Positions 1 to 8,692 of a stretch of 64,000 nt of DNA are shown here, one piece after another. A model generated the notes under the pieces. The model searched no databases. It had not been told where the DNA came from and saw nothing but the letters and a program-made list of their open reading frames with translations. Made by a program: the position numbers and the translations under genes. The stretch's first letter is position 1, and the number at the start of each line of letters is the position of its first letter. The stretch comes from Tellurirhabdus rosea. Lineage in GTDB: Bacteria; Bacteroidota; Bacteroidia; Cytophagales; Spirosomataceae. The stretch lies in the NCBI RefSeq assembly GCF_026278345.1, contig NZ_CP111085.1:5242282-5306281 (forward strand). The letters are read 5' to 3'.

Positions 1-1
1 G

Positions 2-943
2 ACGGGCGATGCCCGCTTCCGGGAGGCGGCCCACCGCTGGTCAATGGCTGTTCAGAAAGAGCAGGCCAACACCCGTACGCATGACCTCGGCTTTATGCTC
101 TACTGCCCGCTGGGCAACGGCTACCGGCTCACCAAGAATCCGGCTTACCGTCCGATAATGCTGACCGGTGCCAAGTCGCTGGCTACCCGTTTCCGCCCGG
201 ACTACGGCGTCATTAAGTCGTGGGACGGGTACAAGGACGGGGCGGGCAAGCGCTACGAATACCCGGTCATCATCGACAACATGATGAACCTGGAGTTCCT
301 GTTCTGGGCCGCCCGCGAATCCGGCGACAAGACGCTCTATAACCTTTGCCTGTCGCATGCCGACAGCACGATGAAGTACCACTACCGCCCCGACATGAGC
401 AGCTACCACGTCGTTTGTTACGGCGATGGCGGCAAGGTGCTGGCCCAGCGCACGCACCAGGGCGCCGCCGACGAGTCGGCCTGGGCACGCGGACAGGCCT
501 GGGGTCTGTACGGTTATGTGGTCATGTACCGCGAAACGAAGGATAAAAAGTACCTGAACTTTGCCCGCCGCATTGCGGACTTCATCCTGAAGCACAAAAA
601 CCTGCCCGCCGACAAGATTCCGTACTGGGATTTCGACCGGCCGGGCGAAGAGCGGGATGCCTCGGCGGGAGCCATCATGGCGTCGGCCCTGCTCGAACTG
701 AGCACGTACGGCGGCGCGTCGAAGACTTACTTCAAAGCGGCCGAACAGATGCTGCAAAGCCTGTCGTCACCGACCTACAAAGCGGCTCCGGGCGAAAACA
801 ACAACTTTATCCTGAAGCACAGCGTCGGCCACAAACCGGCCAAAAGCGAAGTCGATACGCCGCTGATTTACGCGGATTATTATTACCTGGAAGCCCTGCT
901 GCGGTACGATGGACTGCGTAAAAAAACGGCGCTGAAATCGTAA
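2..943 (+). CDS. Glycoside hydrolase family 88 (unsaturated glucuronyl hydrolase), 5' truncated by window edge
   Basis: This enzyme family removes the unsaturated uronic acid left at the non-reducing end after polysaccharide lyase cleavage, by hydrating the double bond. The open frame runs into the window from base 2 without a stop, and the residues before the first ATG at 44 (EAAHRWSMAVQKE) continue the family's alpha/alpha-barrel, so the true start lies upstream. The THDLGF motif and IIDNMMNLEFLFWA carry the two aspartates that match the catalytic pair known in Bacillus UGL (D88 and D149). About 314 residues are visible of the usual 380 to 420. It is followed on the same strand by SusC/SusD pair 1, which suggests a uronate-containing glycan such as pectin, ulvan or glycosaminoglycan-like material. 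The signal peptide, if any, is outside the window. Confidence 0.9.
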   Translation, partial: TGDARFREAAHRWSMAVQKEQANTRTHDLGFMLYCPLGNGYRLTKNPAYRPIMLTGAKSLATRFRPDYGVIKSWDGYKDGAGKRYEYPVIIDNMMNLEFLFWAARESGDKTLYNLCLSHADSTMKYHYRPDMSSYHVVCYGDGGKVLAQRTHQGAADESAWARGQAWGLYGYVVMYRETKDKKYLNFARRIADFILKHKNLPADKIPYWDFDRPGEERDASAGAIMASALLELSTYGGASKTYFKAAEQMLQSLSSPTYKAAPGENNNFILKHSVGHKPAKSEVDTPLIYADYYYLEALLRYDGLRKKTALKS

Positions 944-1041
944 GGTGCCCGGGTGATGCTGGATAGGGGACGTTTGACACTGGACAGTAGACACTAGACA
1001 CTGATCTGTCTCCAGCGCCAACCCTCCAGCGCCCGGCATCC
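944..1041. repeat. Intergenic imperfect hairpin with heptamer-like words
   Basis: It starts at the first base after the GH88 stop. The left arm at 944-963 (ggtgcccgggtgatgctgga) is imperfectly complementary to 1025-1041 (tccagcgcccggcatcc). Inside lies a run of similar units, gacactg, gacagta, gacacta, gacactg, at 976-1002, and a small nested stem agaca/tgtct at 996-1011. There is no U-tract. It sits between two co-directional genes and resembles the other word-built hairpins in this window in design but not in sequence. Confidence 0.55.
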
Positions 1042-1096
1042 TTCGGACAAGGAACGAACTAATGACTTTATTTTCAATCAATTACCTTTACCTTCC

Positions 1097-4000
1097 ATGA
1101 GTACAAACGAATACTCCGGTGTTTCCAAACCGGGGCTGGGCCGGTTCGTGTGCGGCTCGGCGCTGCTGGTAGCCCTGATGATGCCCGGACTGTCGCTGGC
1201 ACGCCCGGAAAAATCAGTGCTGATCGCTACGGCCGAACAAACGGTGAGCGGCCGGGTGACCGACGAAAAAGGGGAGGCCCTGCCGGGAGTGAGTGTGTCG
1301 CTGAAAGGCACGACCCGGGGAACGTCCACCGACAATACCGGGCGTTTCCAACTAGTGGTGCCGGGACCCGAAGCCGTCCTGGTTTTCAGCTATATCGGCT
1401 ATGCCAATCAGGAAATCACGGTGGGCAACCGCCAGTCGTTCGATGTTAAACTGGTGTCGGACGAGCAGAACCTGAACGAAGTGGTGGTGGTCGGTTACGG
1501 CACCCAGCGCAAGAGTGATATTACCGGCTCGCTGTCGTCGGTATCGGCCAAGGAAATCCGGGCCACGCCGATCACGGGCGTCGGACAGGCGCTGCAGGGC
1601 CGGGCGGCCGGGGTGTTTGTGACCCAGGCTTCCAACGCGCCGGGCGGCGGCGTATCGATCCGCGTGCGGGGGGGTAACTCCATCAACGCCGGCAACGAGC
1701 CGCTGTACGTCATCGACGGCTTTCCGGTCTATAACGAAAACGGCCCGAACCTGAACCCCAACGATATTGAGTCGATGGAAATCCTGAAAGACGCCTCCGC
1801 CACGGCCATTTACGGTTCGCGGGGTGCTAACGGGGTAGTCCTTATCACGACCAAACGCGGAAAATCAGGCCAGAACCGTATCGAACTGGAAACGTATTAC
1901 GGCATCCAGAACGTCCGGAAGCAGATTCCGATGCTGAACGCCCGGGAGTACGCCCAGCTGGTGAACGAAGCGCAGGTCAATGCCGGGCGGCCGGTGGTCT
2001 TCACCGATGCGCAGCTGGCGACGTTCGGCGAAGGCACCAACTGGCAGAACGAGATCTTCCGCCAGGCGCCCATGCAGAACTACCAGCTGACGGCCTCGGG
2101 CGGCAACGACAAGACGCGCTACGCCATTTCGGGCAACTACTTCGACCAGCAGGGGATCATCATCAATTCCAAATTTGACCGGGGTTCGCTGCGGTTCAAT
2201 TTCGACCACAAACTGAATGACAAAGTCAGTCTCGGGACGAACCTGAACATCGTCCGCACCCGGACCTTCGCCGTACCGACCGACGCCGACGGCGGAAACG
2301 GGGCTTCGGTGGTCTACGCCGCCCTGAACTTCTCGCCGACCCAGCCGGTCTACAACCCGGACGGTTCGCTGGTGGTCTTCAACACGCCGGGCCGCATCCA
2401 GATTGGTTCGCCGGTGGCACAGGCGCTGGGCACCTCGAACCAGACCGTGGGGACGCGTTTACTGGGGAACGTGTTTGTGGATTACAAAATCCTGCCCGGC
2501 CTGTCGTTCCGCACGAGCTTCGGTACGGATCTGAACTACAGCAAAAACAGCTTTTACATCTCCCGGCTGACGGCCTCCGGTGCGCAGCTGGGCGGACAGG
2601 GCGCCATTCAGAACAACCAGTCGTCGAACTGGCTGAACGAGAACACCCTGACTTACGTCAAAAGCTTCAACACGGTGCATAACCTGACGCTGCTGGCCGG
2701 TTACACGATGCAGGGCAACCGCTTCGAGAGTGTGCGGGCTTCGGCGCAGGGGTATGCCAACGATATCCTGACGTTCAACAACCTGGGTGGCGCTTCGACG
2801 CCGCTGATTCCGACCTCGTCGGCTTCGGACTGGCAGCTGAATTCGTACATCGGCCGGGCCAACTACGACTATAACGGGAAGTACCTCGTGACGGCCACCG
2901 TCCGGGCTGACGGCTCGTCGCGGTTTGGAGCGGGCAACAAGTGGGCCGTCTTCCCCTCGGGTTCGTTCGCGTGGCGTATTTCGGAAGAAAGCTTCCTGAA
3001 GGCTAACCCGGTCATCAACGACCTGAAACTCCGCCTGAGCTACGGTCTGAGCGGTAACCAGGAGATTGGTCAGTACCAGTCGCTGGCGACGCTGGGCACG
3101 CAGAACGCCAACTTCAACAACACGGTAGCCATCGGAATTGGACCCACGCGGGTAGCCAACCCGGACCTGCGCTGGGAAACGACCGCCCAGGCCAACATCG
3201 GAATTGACGTCGGCCTGTGGAACAACCGCATTTCGGTAACAGCGGACGTGTACGAGAAGAAGACGACCGACCTGCTGCTGTCGGTGCCGCTGCCGTTCGT
3301 GTCGGGTTATGCCTCGGCCCTGCAAAACCTGGGCAGCATCCGCAACCGGGGCGTCGAACTGGGCATCAACTCGACCAACACGACGGGCGCTTTCCGCTGG
3401 ACGACTTCGTTCAACATCGCGGGCAACCGGAACAAGGTCCTGGACCTGGGCAACCAGCGCGAATTCCCGGCGGGCGAATCGAGCGGTCACCTCCAGCTGC
3501 CGAACTCCGGACTGGTGCGCGTGGGCGAGCAGATCGGTCTGTTCTACGGTCTGAAGTCGAACGGTATTTTCCAGAACCAGGCGGAAGTGGACGCTTCGGC
3601 CCAGAAAACGGCCAAACCGGGCGACATTCGGTACATCGACCAGGACGGCAACGGGGCCATCAACCAGAGCGACCGCGTCATTCTGGGGTACGCCCAGCCG
3701 AAGTTTTTCGGTGGTCTGACCAACACGTTCTCGTATAAAGGCTTCGAACTGATGGTGTTCATGCAGGGTACTTCCGGCAACAGCATCTTCAACATCAACC
3801 GCTTTGAACTGGAGTCGCTGACGGGCGTGAGCAACCAGTCGCGCCGGGTACTGGACCGCTGGACGCCGACCAACCCGAGCACGACCATGCCGCGCGCCAA
3901 CGCCGTGGGGAACGCCTACGTGATTTCGGACCGGCAGATTGAAGACGGCTCGTACCTGCGGGTGAAGAACGTAAACCTGTCGTACACGCTGCCCCAGGCC

Positions 4001-4192
4001 TTGACCAAGCGGGCGAAACTCAACAACGTGAAAGTGTACGTCAGCGCGCAGAACCTGCTCACGTTCACCAACTACACGGGCTTCGACCCCGAGGTGAACC
4101 GCTACGGTCAGAACACCCTCAGCCAGGGTACCGACTACGGCAGCTACCCCGGTAGCCGGATTTTCCTCGGTGGTCTGGTGCTGGGTCTGTAA
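1097..4192 (+). CDS. SusC/RagA-family TonB-linked outer-membrane transporter (pair 1)
   Basis: This is an outer-membrane beta-barrel that imports oligosaccharide (or another large ligand) with energy from TonB, as partner of the SusD lipoprotein encoded 104 bp downstream. The 1031 residues show an N-terminal signal region (about 1-36), a carboxypeptidase-regulatory-like beta-sandwich (about 48-125, with SGRVTDEKGEALPGVSV), the TonB-box-like segment EVVVVGYGTQRKSDITGS (about 132-150), a plug domain with YVIDGFPV and EILKDASATAIYGSRGANG, and a long 22-strand-type barrel. The length is normal for the family. The GH88 gene upstream points to a uronate glycan as ligand. The ATG at 1097 gives a plausible N-terminus, but no clear ribosome binding site is seen. 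Confidence 0.95.
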   Translation: MSTNEYSGVSKPGLGRFVCGSALLVALMMPGLSLARPEKSVLIATAEQTVSGRVTDEKGEALPGVSVSLKGTTRGTSTDNTGRFQLVVPGPEAVLVFSYIGYANQEITVGNRQSFDVKLVSDEQNLNEVVVVGYGTQRKSDITGSLSSVSAKEIRATPITGVGQALQGRAAGVFVTQASNAPGGGVSIRVRGGNSINAGNEPLYVIDGFPVYNENGPNLNPNDIESMEILKDASATAIYGSRGANGVVLITTKRGKSGQNRIELETYYGIQNVRKQIPMLNAREYAQLVNEAQVNAGRPVVFTDAQLATFGEGTNWQNEIFRQAPMQNYQLTASGGNDKTRYAISGNYFDQQGIIINSKFDRGSLRFNFDHKLNDKVSLGTNLNIVRTRTFAVPTDADGGNGASVVYAALNFSPTQPVYNPDGSLVVFNTPGRIQIGSPVAQALGTSNQTVGTRLLGNVFVDYKILPGLSFRTSFGTDLNYSKNSFYISRLTASGAQLGGQGAIQNNQSSNWLNENTLTYVKSFNTVHNLTLLAGYTMQGNRFESVRASAQGYANDILTFNNLGGASTPLIPTSSASDWQLNSYIGRANYDYNGKYLVTATVRADGSSRFGAGNKWAVFPSGSFAWRISEESFLKANPVINDLKLRLSYGLSGNQEIGQYQSLATLGTQNANFNNTVAIGIGPTRVANPDLRWETTAQANIGIDVGLWNNRISVTADVYEKKTTDLLLSVPLPFVSGYASALQNLGSIRNRGVELGINSTNTTGAFRWTTSFNIAGNRNKVLDLGNQREFPAGESSGHLQLPNSGLVRVGEQIGLFYGLKSNGIFQNQAEVDASAQKTAKPGDIRYIDQDGNGAINQSDRVILGYAQPKFFGGLTNTFSYKGFELMVFMQGTSGNSIFNINRFELESLTGVSNQSRRVLDRWTPTNPSTTMPRANAVGNAYVISDRQIEDGSYLRVKNVNLSYTLPQALTKRAKLNNVKVYVSAQNLLTFTNYTGFDPEVNRYGQNTLSQGTDYGSYPGSRIFLGGLVLGL

Positions 4193-4196
4193 AAAC

Positions 4197-4276
4197 GTTT
4201 AACGTTTAGGGTTTGTGGAGGCTATCGAAAAACGGACACGGACTGCGCAGCGAACCATAAACCCTGAACTCTAAAC
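4197..4276. repeat. Hairpin between susC-like and susD-like genes of pair 1
   Basis: Bases 4204-4218 (gtttagggtttgtgg) pair with 4255-4269 (ccataaaccctgaac) over 15 positions including two G-U pairs. An outer stem gttta/taaac (4197-4201 with 4272-4276) extends it. The loop is about 36 nt. The arms use the word GTTTAGGG-TTT. It lies inside an operon between two genes whose products are needed together, so it may set the susC to susD expression ratio or protect an mRNA end rather than terminate; no U-tract follows. Confidence 0.6.
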
Positions 4277-4296
4277 CATAAATTGAAAATCAACTC

Positions 4297-5736
4297 ATGA
4301 AAACATCCCATATTTTATATTCTTCCCTGCTGGCGCTGAGTCTGACGGCCTGTTCGCTGGAAGAAACGCCGCCTTCCGCCCTTGCTCCGGTGAACTTCTA
4401 TACCAGCGCGGGCGATGCCGTGGCGGCCGTTAACTCGGTGTACGACGTGGCCAACCAGGTCGGTGACCAGAGCCGCAACTTCATCATCATGGGCGACATT
4501 CCGTCCGACGACATGAACCTGCTGCTCAACAACGCCGACCGGATTCAGATCTGGAGTTTCCAGACGACGCCGACCAACGGACTCATCTCCCAGTCGTGGC
4601 AGATTCTGTACCAGGGCGTCAACCGGGCCAACACGGCCATCGAGCGGATTCCGGGCGTACAGATGGATGAAACGCTGAAAAAACGGCTCATCGGTGAGTC
4701 GAAATTCATGCGGGCGTTCTACTATTTCTACCTCGTTCGCTGGTACGGCGGTGTGCCCCTGATGCTGTCCGAAACCAAGTCGCTCAACGACGGCCGCGAC
4801 GTGAAGCGCGCGACGGCGGATGAAGTGTACGCGCAGATTATCAAGGATCTGACCGATGCCGAGACGTCGCTGCCGGACCGGTATACGGGCGCTGATCTGG
4901 GCCGGGCAACCGCCGGAGCGGCGAAAGCGATGCTGGCCAAAGTGTACCTCCAGCGCCGGGATTTTGCCAACACCCGGACCAAGGCGAAGGAGGTGATCGA
5001 CAATGCCGCCAAATACGGCTACGGCCTGTTCGACCGGTACGCGGATGTCTTCGCCATTGCCAACAAAAACGGTCGGGAGTCGGTGTTCGAGATTCAGTTT
5101 GTCGGCCAGGGCACCGGCCAGGGCAGCGGCATGGTGACGTATTTTGCCCCGGAAAACTCGCCCGTGACGGGCCGCGGATTCGGCTCGTTCTACCCGACGA
5201 CCGAACTGTACGAAAGCTTCGCCCCGACCGACAAGCGCCGCGAACTGTTCATCAATTCGTACGTGGACGGAGCCGGAAAAACGGTCAACACCTTCCAGCA
5301 CTTCAACAAGTACCAGGACCCGTCGGCACGGGCGTTTGGCGATGCCAACAACAACTTCCCGATCATCCGGTACGCCGATGTGCTGCTGATGTTTGCCGAA
5401 GCGGACAACGAACTGAACGGCCCCACGGCGGAGGCCCTCAACGCGGCGAATCCGATTCGTCGGCGGGCGTTCGGCTTCGCGCTGAATGCGCCCTCATCGG
5501 TCGATTTCACGGCGGCTCTGGGCAAGGAAGGTTTCCGGCAGCGGCTCTACGACGAGCGTCGCTGGGAGTTCAACGCCGAAGGCCAGCGCTGGTTTGATCT
5601 GGTGCGCACGGGCCGGCTGGTGAGCGTACTGAAAGCCAAAGGCAAAACGAACGTGGAGGAAAAACACAACCTGTTCCCGATTCCGCAACGCGAAATCGAC
5701 CTCAACCCGAACCTGGAGCAGAACAAGGGATACTAA
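4297..5736 (+). CDS. SusD/RagB-family nutrient-binding outer-membrane lipoprotein (pair 1)
   Basis: This is a surface lipoprotein that caps the SusC-like barrel encoded just upstream and captures ligand. The 479 residues start with a lipoprotein signal peptide and lipobox LTAC (Cys about 19) followed by SLEET, which fits surface export in Bacteroidota. The helical TPR-like core is recognisable from SWQILYQGVNRANTAIERI, GESKFMRAFYYFYLVRWYGG, VYLQRRDFANTRTKA and the C-terminal YDERRWEFNAEGQRWFDLVR and LFPIPQREIDLNP motifs, all standard for the family. Length is normal. Its neighbours (GH88, SusC) suggest an acidic glycan, but the ligand cannot be read from sequence. Confidence 0.95.
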   Translation: MKTSHILYSSLLALSLTACSLEETPPSALAPVNFYTSAGDAVAAVNSVYDVANQVGDQSRNFIIMGDIPSDDMNLLLNNADRIQIWSFQTTPTNGLISQSWQILYQGVNRANTAIERIPGVQMDETLKKRLIGESKFMRAFYYFYLVRWYGGVPLMLSETKSLNDGRDVKRATADEVYAQIIKDLTDAETSLPDRYTGADLGRATAGAAKAMLAKVYLQRRDFANTRTKAKEVIDNAAKYGYGLFDRYADVFAIANKNGRESVFEIQFVGQGTGQGSGMVTYFAPENSPVTGRGFGSFYPTTELYESFAPTDKRRELFINSYVDGAGKTVNTFQHFNKYQDPSARAFGDANNNFPIIRYADVLLMFAEADNELNGPTAEALNAANPIRRRAFGFALNAPSSVDFTAALGKEGFRQRLYDERRWEFNAEGQRWFDLVRTGRLVSVLKAKGKTNVEEKHNLFPIPQREIDLNPNLEQNKGY

Positions 5737-5740
5737 AAAT

Positions 5741-5936
5741 TGAAGGTTGAATTTTGAATGTTGATGGGTTGGGTGATTGATAGGTTGAATGATTGAATGA
5801 CTGATTAGGAGTGTCTGGCCATCGTTTGATGCAGAATTTAAACTGTATCAAGCATTCGCAGGCGAGTTTCTATTCAATCTATCAATTATTCAACCTATCA
5901 GTCATTCAACCCATCAACATTCAACCTTCAACATTC
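5741..5936. repeat. Long hairpin built of TTGAATGA-like words between convergent genes
   Basis: The left arm (5741-5806) and the right arm (5876-5936) are imperfect inverted copies: both read, in one orientation, through TTGAAGGTTGA, TGAATGTTGATGGGTTG and TTGATAGGTTGAAT with small insertions, giving a stem of about 50 positions, mostly paired. The loop of about 70 nt has its own small stem (ttgatgcag/ctgtatcaa, 5825-5851). The right arm reaches the stop codon of the esterase on the minus strand. It lies between convergent genes, so it could serve as a bidirectional 3' end element, but it lacks a U-tract and its arms are low-complexity words. Confidence 0.7.
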
Positions 5937-7572
5937 ATTTCAGTATCTGACTACCCAGAAACTGGTACCGGCCGCGGAGGTTTTCTGTTTCGGTTTCCAG
6001 TTTGGGCTGAACGTCGATGCGCATGAACGGCACCGCATTCCCGGCGCTGGCGGCAGGCCAGGAGGGAAGCCCCGGACCGTTGGGGGCGCCGTTCTTGACG
6101 AAGTTGGCGAAATAACTCTGCATCAGTTCCGAAACCTTGTAATCTTCCGGCGTCCAGGCGTAGACCTTGTTGGTCGCCAGATTGCCCATCGCGTATTCGA
6201 TTTCGGCTGAGTGAACGGCTCCCCGGCTTCTTGGAGCCTTGGGCGCGTTCGGGTCGTTGTTGCGGACAACGCCGCCCGCCAGCCCCGCCGACGCGTTGCC
6301 CATCTCCGGAACCATATCCGGACGGGGACGGGTGTAGAAATAACGGAAGACCGGCTTTCCGGACGTCTTCCGGTGCATATCGGCCCATTTCCAGGTGCTG
6401 AAACCGATGAAGCGGTCACCAGCCAGCGCCATAGCGGCGTCCATCACTTCCTCGTTCGTCGTAGCCGGATACAGCTTCAGGACCTCAGCGGCGTTTTCTC
6501 CATACACGCGCTGAACAGCTTTGGCGTAATTTTCCGGCGTCGGCTCATCTTTTCCCAGAATACTTCTGAAACCGGACTCTTCCGAGTTCCAGCCCACCAG
6601 CAGCGGTACGCGCGACTGCTCACCGGCTTCAAACACGGCGAGGGCCGGTTTAGGCAGAAAATAGCCGTCCAGAACGGTGCTGAACCGCGGCGTGGCGGGC
6701 TGGGCGGTCGCTTCCAGCAGCTTGTCGGCCGGGATGGCCCGCAAATCCGCGAGGCTTTTCGCGCCGAGCATCGTGGCAAACTGGGTTCCGGCCTCTTCGG
6801 CCTTGTTCAGCGGGGTCGGGGAGAGCGTTCCCAGCAGCGAGCCGCTTTCGCCGATGGCCCCGGCAATCAGGTTCTTCGACAGCGGGGAAACCATCTGCGC
6901 ACTCACCGACACCGATCCGGCCGATTCGCCCGCAATCGTGACGCGTTTGGGGTCGCCGCCAAAAGCCGCAATGTTCTGCTGCACCCAGCGCAGGGCCGCC
7001 GCCTGGTCGAGCAGGCCGTAATTGCCCGACGCCTTGTGGGGCGATTCCTTCGTCAGTTCAGGATGAGACATGAAACCAAAGACATTCAGGCGGTAATTGA
7101 CCGTCAGGGCCACGATGCCCCGGCGGGCCATGCTCTCGCCGTCGTAGCGCGGTTCGGAGCCGTCACCGGCAATGAAACCGCCGCCGTAGAAGTACACCAG
7201 TACGGGCAGCTTTTCTTTCCCGGTTTGGGCGGGCGTCCAGACGTTCAGGTAAAGGCAGTCCTCGCTCATGCCGTTGGAGCGGAAATTCATGTCGCCGAAG
7301 ACCGGCCGCTGCATGGCCCGCGGCCCGAACTTATCGGCCTTGCGCACGCCGGTCCAGTTCTGGACGGGCTGAGGCTCCCGCCAGCGGAGTTCGCCCACGG
7401 GCGGGGCGGCAAACGGAATGCCTTTGAACGAACGGACGCCGCTGGCTTCCACCACGCCCTCCACCGTACCGTTGGCCGTCCGGACGCGGGGAGCCGACTT
7501 CTCATTTTGTCCGTAAACCAGCGCCGACAGCCCGAGCGTCATGCAGGAAAAAAGGAATAAAGAGGTTCTCAT
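5935..7572 (-). CDS. Type-B carboxylesterase/lipase family protein, secreted
   Basis: This is an alpha/beta-hydrolase that probably cleaves carboxylic esters in the periplasm or outside the cell. The 545 residues begin with a Sec signal peptide (MRTSLFLFSCMTLGLSALVYG). Family blocks are clear: IPFAAPPVGELRW near the N-terminus, EDCLYLNVWTP, the oxyanion YFYGGGF, the nucleophile elbow GESAGS (Ser about 216), the acid in GWNSEESGF and the histidine in GAVHSAEIEYAMGN. All three catalytic residues are therefore present. It is convergent with the SusD gene. A second esterase of the same family lies at 10760-12322 (also minus strand), so the two look like dispersed paralogues. Substrate is unknown; sugar-acyl esters are a reasonable guess given the neighbouring glycan genes. 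Confidence 0.93.
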   Translation of the reverse strand: MRTSLFLFSCMTLGLSALVYGQNEKSAPRVRTANGTVEGVVEASGVRSFKGIPFAAPPVGELRWREPQPVQNWTGVRKADKFGPRAMQRPVFGDMNFRSNGMSEDCLYLNVWTPAQTGKEKLPVLVYFYGGGFIAGDGSEPRYDGESMARRGIVALTVNYRLNVFGFMSHPELTKESPHKASGNYGLLDQAAALRWVQQNIAAFGGDPKRVTIAGESAGSVSVSAQMVSPLSKNLIAGAIGESGSLLGTLSPTPLNKAEEAGTQFATMLGAKSLADLRAIPADKLLEATAQPATPRFSTVLDGYFLPKPALAVFEAGEQSRVPLLVGWNSEESGFRSILGKDEPTPENYAKAVQRVYGENAAEVLKLYPATTNEEVMDAAMALAGDRFIGFSTWKWADMHRKTSGKPVFRYFYTRPRPDMVPEMGNASAGLAGGVVRNNDPNAPKAPRSRGAVHSAEIEYAMGNLATNKVYAWTPEDYKVSELMQSYFANFVKNGAPNGPGLPSWPAASAGNAVPFMRIDVQPKLETETENLRGRYQFLGSQILK

Positions 7573-7753
7573 GCCTGTAATAAAAGGGATTCAATCAATT
7601 TTATTGGGGAAAATTGCAAGGTAATACATTGTTTGAAAAGAAAAGTCGGATTGGCCCTTGTCCGGCAACAAATCCGGCCGACAGTAAACCGGAATCAGAA
7701 GCGTCTTTTTTCGGAGAAAAGACAAGGTGAAGAATCCTCAACCGCATCGTCCA

Positions 7754-8683
7754 ATGGCTTTCCTGTCCCGCCGTTCGTTCCTGTCCGGTACCGCTCTGGC
7801 CGGAGCCGCCCTGCTGACCCGACCGGTCCTTGCCGAGCCGAAAGCCACGAAGCTGCGGCTCGGCGGCCCTGTTTTTCTGAAAACCGACGACCCCGAGGCG
7901 CTGGCCCGCGAACACCGCCGACTGGGGTACAGCGCCGCCTACGCGCCCGAGGCCGACCTGAACGATGCCGCCCGGCTGACGGCCATCCGGAAAGCCTACG
8001 CCGCCGCGGATGTGCTGCTGGCCGAAGTGGGTGCCTGGGTGAATATGCTGGACGCCGATGCGGCGAAACGGCGGCAGAACCTCGACTACGTGACCCGACG
8101 GCTGGCTCTGGCCGAAGAACTCGGCGCGCTGGTCTGCGTTGACATTGCCGGCTCCTACAACCCCACCCGCTGGGACGGCCCCGACCCGCGGAACCTGAGT
8201 ACGGACTTCTTCGACGCCACCGTCGAAAACTGCCGCAAGGTAATCGACGCGGTGAAGCCCAAACGGACAAAATTTGCGCTGGAAATGATGGGCTGGAGCC
8301 TTCCCGACGGGCCCGACGCGTACCTCCGGTTCGTCAGGGCCATCGACCGGCCGGGTTTTGGCGTGCATGTTGATATTGCCAACATCATCAACACGCCCCA
8401 GCGTTTTTACGACAATACAGCGCTCATCAACGAGACGTTCCGGAAACTGGGCCGCTGGATCGTGTCGGCCCACGCCAAGGATGTACACGGGAAGGACGTT
8501 CATTTTGCCGAAACCGCACCGGGGCGGGGCAGTCTGGATTACCTCGCCTACATCCGGAACGTGACCTCGCTGGGCCGGGAGGTGCCTCTGATGCTTGAGC
8601 ATCTGCGAACGCCCGAAGAATACGACGAAGCCCGCGCCTACGTCATGCGCCGGGCGGGTGAGGCAAAGATTCCGCTGGCCTGA
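7754..8683 (+). CDS. Tat-exported sugar phosphate isomerase/epimerase-like TIM-barrel protein
   Basis: The protein belongs to the xylose-isomerase-like TIM-barrel group, which isomerises, epimerises or dehydrates sugars and inositols with a divalent metal. The start at 7754 (MAFLSRRSFLSG) places a twin-arginine motif at residues 6-7; an in-frame GTG at 7727 would add nine residues and cannot be excluded. Metal-ligand candidates are spread as in the family: the Glu in ALEMMGW, the Asp in GVHVDIANI, the His in SAHAKDVHG and the Glu in LMLEHLR. Length (309 aa) is normal. Export through Tat fits a folded metalloenzyme working in the periplasm. It is divergent from the esterase and convergent (9-bp gap) with a glycosyltransferase, so its context gives no pathway. 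Confidence 0.85.
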   Translation: MAFLSRRSFLSGTALAGAALLTRPVLAEPKATKLRLGGPVFLKTDDPEALAREHRRLGYSAAYAPEADLNDAARLTAIRKAYAAADVLLAEVGAWVNMLDADAAKRRQNLDYVTRRLALAEELGALVCVDIAGSYNPTRWDGPDPRNLSTDFFDATVENCRKVIDAVKPKRTKFALEMMGWSLPDGPDAYLRFVRAIDRPGFGVHVDIANIINTPQRFYDNTALINETFRKLGRWIVSAHAKDVHGKDVHFAETAPGRGSLDYLAYIRNVTSLGREVPLMLEHLRTPEEYDEARAYVMRRAGEAKIPLA

Positions 8684-8692
8684 GGCCGGTTT

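Noticed and set aside
5741-5936. CRISPR array or attachment site
   Set aside because: The repeats are short words of 7 to 8 bases in inverted arms with no constant repeat/spacer pattern and no cas genes.
5811-6026. Short peptide-like frame with INQSTFIS and QLFNLS repeats
   Set aside because: It arises from translating the word-built hairpin and has no independent support as a gene.
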